Source: JAOZTV01 sp965371805
GTDB taxonomy: Bacteria; Acidobacteriota; Aminicenantia; UBA2199
Assembly (NCBI GenBank): GCA_965371805.1
Contig: CBDUZW010000058.1
Span: 1-35,822 of the forward strand
Length of the DNA: 35,822 nucleotides
Reading direction: 5' to 3'
Part shown: one piece after another, positions 31,906-35,822 of the stretch
Layout: every line of letters starts with the position of its first letter
Numbering within the stretch: the first letter of the stretch is position 1
Position numbers and translations under genes: made by a program
Notes under the pieces: model-generated
What the model saw: the letters and a program-made list of their open reading frames with translations, nothing else
What the model was told of the DNA's origin: nothing
The model's database searches: none

Positions 31906-34737
31906 TTAAAAAGAATTTTCTAATCTTATGTAAAATATAGTATTATGATCCGGATTTTTGCCTTTAGCAATACCACAGGCTAAAGTCAAAGGATTGCTGA
32001 AATTAAATTTTAGATTAAATTCTGCTCCATATGAGATTGAAGGTTTCTTGAAATTTGTTTTAGTTATAAGTTCACCAATATCAGTAAATAAAGTTAAGTA
32101 AATCCTTTCAAGATAAGGCAAAAAAAGGATTTTGTCTTCAATTTTAAGGAGAGAAATTCTGTATTCAGAATTTAAAAGGTATCCGCTTGTCCCATAAAAA
32201 AAACCTGATGGAAATCCTCTCATCAGTCCAAAAAATCTATTTTTTAAAGGATCAGTGGTAGTAATAGCCTCTGCTCCTCCCATAAAAATACCTCTTTCGT
32301 GATTTCCTCTGGATTTAAATATAGCCAATCTGAATGTAAGAACATTTGGTCTTAAAATGGCTATAAAATGCTTATATTCAAAAAAAAGAGAATTGCTATT
32401 ATAAGTACTTCCAAGGAATTTAAAGTTTTTAGAGAAGGTAATAGATAGGTGAAAACCATCATTTTTTGATATAGAAGAATAATGCTTTTTAGATGAGCGA
32501 TAAAGCAGAGATAAAGCAAACCCATTATATAAGTGACTATCCAAAATACAATTATCACAAATATTCTCAAAATACTCATCCATACTTTGTTCAAATATAA
32601 CTTTTTCAAAATGTAAATCAAACGCAATCAGAGCTGTATGATTCTTTGTTTTAAAGAAAGGATGGCTTATATAAACCTGAGTTCCAATTGTTCTCAGCAT
32701 AAATTCTTTTCCCTGCATGCTTGTATTTAAGTTATATTTATCAAAGGTTGAAATTTTTAAATTCTGATAAAAACCACTATATTTATATTTCAAATCGTAT
32801 GAAAGATTTTTTCTTGCAAAACCATAATAGACATTCAAATCATATTCGTTTTTTCCTAAGATATCAATGCCGGTTGTTGATATACCAGGTTGAATTTCAT
32901 TCCCTGCATATGAGAAAGAAAATGAGAAATATTTAGGAACTAAATCTCTAAAAATATTATATTTTGCAGTTTTTTTACTGATGAATTTATCTGCAATCTT
33001 TATTTTACTATTTTCTAATTCTTCAAATGTTTTTTTTAAAGTGATAATTGTTTTATTTTTTATTAAATCTTCAAAATTTATATATGATGTATTATAACCA
33101 TTTTCTGTTATGTAAGTGAGAACAACTTTATCTTTATTGTTAGAAAAAGAAAAATATTTTAATAATTCTGCATTTTGAATATCAAAGAGAAAGTATTGTT
33201 CATCTATTATTTCATAAGAGAATAGCGATAATTGCTTATTATATTCTGAAATGTAAAACAAGGTGTTATCATCTTTCCATTTTGGATAATAGCTATTTTT
33301 ACTTCCATATGTAAGAAACTTAATAAAATTACCATCATAATCAAATAAAGCAATCTGCCAATTATTTAGTTCTCTTTTTACTGCACAGGCAATCAGCTTT
33401 TTGTCGGGAGAAATCACAGGATTTGCCATTGAAATAAACCCTTTAGAAATAATTTTATTTTTTTTTGTATTAAGATCGAAATGAGCCAGATAATAATTCT
33501 CTTTTTTTTTTTTTATACATAATATTGTATCTGTATTAGAAACCCTGACAGGATCATAAATTCTTTCTCCGTAGGAAATTTGTTCTTTTTTGTTTTCTAT
33601 AAGATTATATTCAAATATATCTGAAAAGTTATAGCATGGAGTTGTATTAATAGTTGCGGAATAGTATAGTTTTTTAGATTCTTTATCAAAACTGATTCCT
33701 GATATATCATTTTTTGTAAATATAAGTGGATCATCTATTTCGTTATCTATAATAAATTGTTTAGATTCAATGAAATTATTTTTTAACAATAAAACTGATT
33801 TATCATTGATAAATAGAGGATATCTTTGAATCATTCCTGCAGTATCAATTTGTTTAAGATCTTTGTTCATTTTAAATTTGTTTTTTTTGTCTTTATATTT
33901 ATAATAAAAATTCTCCCATAATATACTTAAATCTTCTGACAAAAAATGCTTAATACGACTGTCAATATTGTATTTAAATGGTTCCTTTGCATAACTTCTA
34001 ATTAAACTTGTTAGTATGGGAGTTATATAATTTTCAGATAAAAATAAGATAAAGCCTGTTCCAAAAATTAGTTTTGTGTGATTTGCAGGCCATTCTGAAT
34101 AATTTCCACAAAGTTTTGAAAGTTCCGGGAATCTTCTGGATTCTGCAATTTTACTTAAAATAAGATTAAGTTCAATAGGGACAGTTTCGCTATCCTTATT
34201 AATATAAAATGCAAAAAAAGTAGAAAAACCTTCTATAAAAGGACTTGGAGTCGTTAACAATGGAGATAGAAGAGGATGATTTCCAAAAAGTTTCCGGAAA
34301 TGATTAATTGGACCTCCTTTATAGCTTGACATCAATATTTTACTTATCTCTTTTGAAAGAAAAAAATTAAAGTGATCTTTAAACGATCCATAGATTCTAT
34401 CTGGCCTTGGATGTGCCAGATTTATTTTTATTTGATAAAATGGAAATATCGTTGAACTGGAGGAAAAAGTATCTGAAAAATCAGAGATGAGAATTCTTAT
34501 TTTTTTTTTTACTTTACAATCCAGTAAATTGCTTAGTTTCAAATAAATGTCAGCAGCTTTGATTGAAATTGAATGAGCTCTGCCTTCATAAGATTCAGGA
34601 TAAATTATTATAAAGTTTTTGTTTTTAATTTCTTTCCAGTTAATATCAGGATGAAATTTACCTATTAATGGATTTGGAAGAGTCATAAAAATCAGTAGAA
34701 TAAAAAATGTTTTTTTTATTCTACTGATTACAAGCAT
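31906..34737 (-). CDS. large outer-membrane protein: degenerate protease-like, beta-propeller and barrel domains
   Basis: A 943-residue protein with a signal peptide (about 1-26). Residues ~30-300 resemble the MA-like peptidase fold found in some envelope proteins (NFIIIYPESYEGRAHSIS; FIEGFSTFFAFY), without a visible HExxH. Residues ~310-580 are TolB/WD40-like propeller repeats (NPVISPDKKLIACAVKRELNNWQIALFDYDG). From about 600 to the end alternating aromatic beta-strands look like a BamA-type barrel, with GLMRGFPSGFFYGTSGYLLNSEYR before the last strands and a terminal Phe (RLENSF), the BAM recognition signal. Its function is unknown. The architecture suggests a surface or periplasm-facing assembly protein. 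It is convergent with the chemotaxis cluster. Confidence 0.75.
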   Translation of the reverse strand: MLVISRIKKTFFILLIFMTLPNPLIGKFHPDINWKEIKNKNFIIIYPESYEGRAHSISIKAADIYLKLSNLLDCKVKKKIRILISDFSDTFSSSSTIFPFYQIKINLAHPRPDRIYGSFKDHFNFFLSKEISKILMSSYKGGPINHFRKLFGNHPLLSPLLTTPSPFIEGFSTFFAFYINKDSETVPIELNLILSKIAESRRFPELSKLCGNYSEWPANHTKLIFGTGFILFLSENYITPILTSLIRSYAKEPFKYNIDSRIKHFLSEDLSILWENFYYKYKDKKNKFKMNKDLKQIDTAGMIQRYPLFINDKSVLLLKNNFIESKQFIIDNEIDDPLIFTKNDISGISFDKESKKLYYSATINTTPCYNFSDIFEYNLIENKKEQISYGERIYDPVRVSNTDTILCIKKKKENYYLAHFDLNTKKNKIISKGFISMANPVISPDKKLIACAVKRELNNWQIALFDYDGNFIKFLTYGSKNSYYPKWKDDNTLFYISEYNKQLSLFSYEIIDEQYFLFDIQNAELLKYFSFSNNKDKVVLTYITENGYNTSYINFEDLIKNKTIITLKKTFEELENSKIKIADKFISKKTAKYNIFRDLVPKYFSFSFSYAGNEIQPGISTTGIDILGKNEYDLNVYYGFARKNLSYDLKYKYSGFYQNLKISTFDKYNLNTSMQGKEFMLRTIGTQVYISHPFFKTKNHTALIAFDLHFEKVIFEQSMDEYFENICDNCILDSHLYNGFALSLLYRSSKKHYSSISKNDGFHLSITFSKNFKFLGSTYNSNSLFFEYKHFIAILRPNVLTFRLAIFKSRGNHERGIFMGGAEAITTTDPLKNRFFGLMRGFPSGFFYGTSGYLLNSEYRISLLKIEDKILFLPYLERIYLTLFTDIGELITKTNFKKPSISYGAEFNLKFNFSNPLTLACGIAKGKNPDHNTIFYIRLENSF

Positions 34738-34773
34738 TATACTTTTTTATATTTATAGATGGAATCTGTCAAT

Positions 34774-35703
34774 TTAATTTAGATCCTCCAGATATTTTTC
34801 TGCATCCAAAGCAGCCATACAACCGCTTCCAGCAGCAGTTATTGCTTGTTGATATCTCGAGTCCTGAACATCTCCACAGGCAAATATACCGGAGATGTTT
34901 GTAGCAGATACTGCTTCTTTATTTCCTGTAATAATATATCCTTTTTCATCGGTTTTTATTATATCTTTAAAAAGAGCTGTACTTGGTGTGTGACCAATAG
35001 CCAGAAATACTCCATCAAGATCTATAGTTGAAAGCTCTCCACTAATTGTGTTTTTTATTTTTATTCCTGTCACTGTATCCTCACCAACTATTTCCTCTGG
35101 CGCAGCATTGAGAACAAATTCGATTTTTGGATTATCTTCTGCTTTTTTTATCATAATCTTTGATGCCCGAAACTCATCCCTTCTATGGATAAGGTAAACT
35201 TTTGAAGCAAATTTTGTAAGAAATGTTGCCTCTTCCATTGCACTATCTCCACCACCAATAACACATATTACTTTATCTCTGAAGAAAAAACCATCACAAG
35301 TGGCACAGGCACTGACACCTCTTCCCATTAATCTGGTTTCGCTTTCAATTCCTAATAAATTTGCTGTTGCACCGGTCGCAATTATCAGAGTCCTGGTTTC
35401 ATAAGCTTTGTCCCCATCCCATACAATTTTATTTTCACCATTTATTTCAACTTTAGTTACATCGGAAGTTATTATTTCAGTTCCAAACTTTAATGCCTGT
35501 TTTCTCATCTCATCAATGAGAGCAGGTCCTGTGATATCTCCGCTAAAACCAGGATAATTTTCCACTTCTGTTGTTATCATCAATTGACCACCTGCAGAGT
35601 AACCTTCTATCACAAGAGGTTTTAAATCAGCTCTTGCAGAGTAAATTGCAGCTGTAAGTCCTGCTGGTCCAGACCCGATTATTATAATTTCTCTTTTTTC
35701 CAT
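34774..35703 (-). CDS. trxB: thioredoxin reductase
   Basis: A 309-residue low-molecular-weight thioredoxin reductase: NADPH reduces thioredoxin through FAD and a redox disulfide. The FAD loop is IIGSGPAGLTAAIYSARA at the N terminus, the redox-active CATC is C133/C136 in GVSACATCDG, the NADPH loop is VIGGGDSAMEEA and the C-terminal FAD motif is GIFACGDVQDSRYQQAITAAGSGC. Length and spacing are normal. It follows a strong promoter and AGGAG. It is 36 bp upstream of the outer-membrane gene on the same strand, so they may be co-transcribed. Confidence 0.96.
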   Translation of the reverse strand: MEKREIIIIGSGPAGLTAAIYSARADLKPLVIEGYSAGGQLMITTEVENYPGFSGDITGPALIDEMRKQALKFGTEIITSDVTKVEINGENKIVWDGDKAYETRTLIIATGATANLLGIESETRLMGRGVSACATCDGFFFRDKVICVIGGGDSAMEEATFLTKFASKVYLIHRRDEFRASKIMIKKAEDNPKIEFVLNAAPEEIVGEDTVTGIKIKNTISGELSTIDLDGVFLAIGHTPSTALFKDIIKTDEKGYIITGNKEAVSATNISGIFACGDVQDSRYQQAITAAGSGCMAALDAEKYLEDLN

Positions 35704-35735
35704 TTATCTCTCCTTTAATATAAAATCTATATTTA

Positions 35736-35764
35736 ATTTTATTTCAAGTGATTAAAAATGTCAA
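35736..35764 (-). promoter_or_regulatory. promoter for trxB
   Basis: On the minus strand TTGACA (35764-35759) and TAAAAT (35741-35736) are 17 bp apart. Transcription would begin about 25 nt before the trxB ATG, with AGGAG in between. Confidence 0.6.
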
Positions 35765-35822
35765 TGAGATGTACGAGTCCATAACATATTAGATTTAAAA
35801 GAATTTTTAATCACCATATTCG

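Noticed and set aside
1..35822. CRISPR arrays, rRNA genes and complete insertion sequences.
   Set aside because: No regularly spaced repeats, no rRNA sequence and no intact transposase frame were seen on either strand.

Overview
This window is an AT-rich chromosomal segment from a motile, double-membraned bacterium. It encodes an outer-membrane beta-barrel protein with a signal peptide and C-terminal Phe, a CheD/CheY/CheX chemotaxis-type cluster, NAD malic enzyme, a peptide transporter and thioredoxin reductase. The gene set and base composition fit a Spirochaetota member, but no rRNA or other decisive marker is present, so that placement is an inference. A tRNA-Lys(CTT) gene lacks an encoded CCA.

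Region 1 (1-4900) is a methylamine-utilisation operon: trimethylamine methyltransferase mttB, dimethylamine methyltransferase mtbB, one corrinoid protein and a MetH-type homocysteine S-methyltransferase domain protein. Both methyltransferase genes carry one in-frame TAG at the position where their families carry pyrrolysine (codons 328 and 356). The organism therefore almost certainly decodes UAG as pyrrolysine, although no pyl genes are in the window. The corrinoid gene itself ends in TAG and is in frame with the next gene, so amber read-through would make a corrinoid-methyltransferase fusion. The operon is visibly richer in G+C than most of the window.

Region 2 (4961-13870) is a mixed stretch: a small hypothetical, an exported S15/CocE-type hydrolase, a 3' remnant of alkaline phosphatase, an acyl-ACP desaturase, a beta-lactamase-fold hydrolase, a TPR protein fused to a DNA polymerase IV (DinB) little-finger remnant with a frameshift, a GNAT acetyltransferase and a 59-residue Cys-containing protein.

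Region 3 (13995-20850) is accessory DNA. It holds a GC-rich structured tRNA-like element and three same-orientation copies of a ~20-bp repeat. These bound a cupin/truncated-propeller block and a ~5-kb block resembling a phage-defence island: two membrane coiled-coil proteins, one of putative AbiC type, sharing an identical 29-bp start region; a divergent HEPN-domain protein with Rx4H; another single-TM coiled-coil protein; and a truncated serine recombinase that stops at the repeat. This block is the best candidate for an undescribed system.

Region 4 (20847-35822) looks like core chromosome: tRNA-Lys, a POT-family peptide transporter, a penicillin-acylase family hydrolase, a hybrid histidine kinase with a duplicated uncharacterised sensor domain, malic enzyme, a four-gene cheD-HDOD-cheY-cheX operon, a large propeller/barrel outer-membrane protein and trxB. 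Several near-consensus sigma-70 promoters (TTGACA-N17-TATAAT type) are readable.
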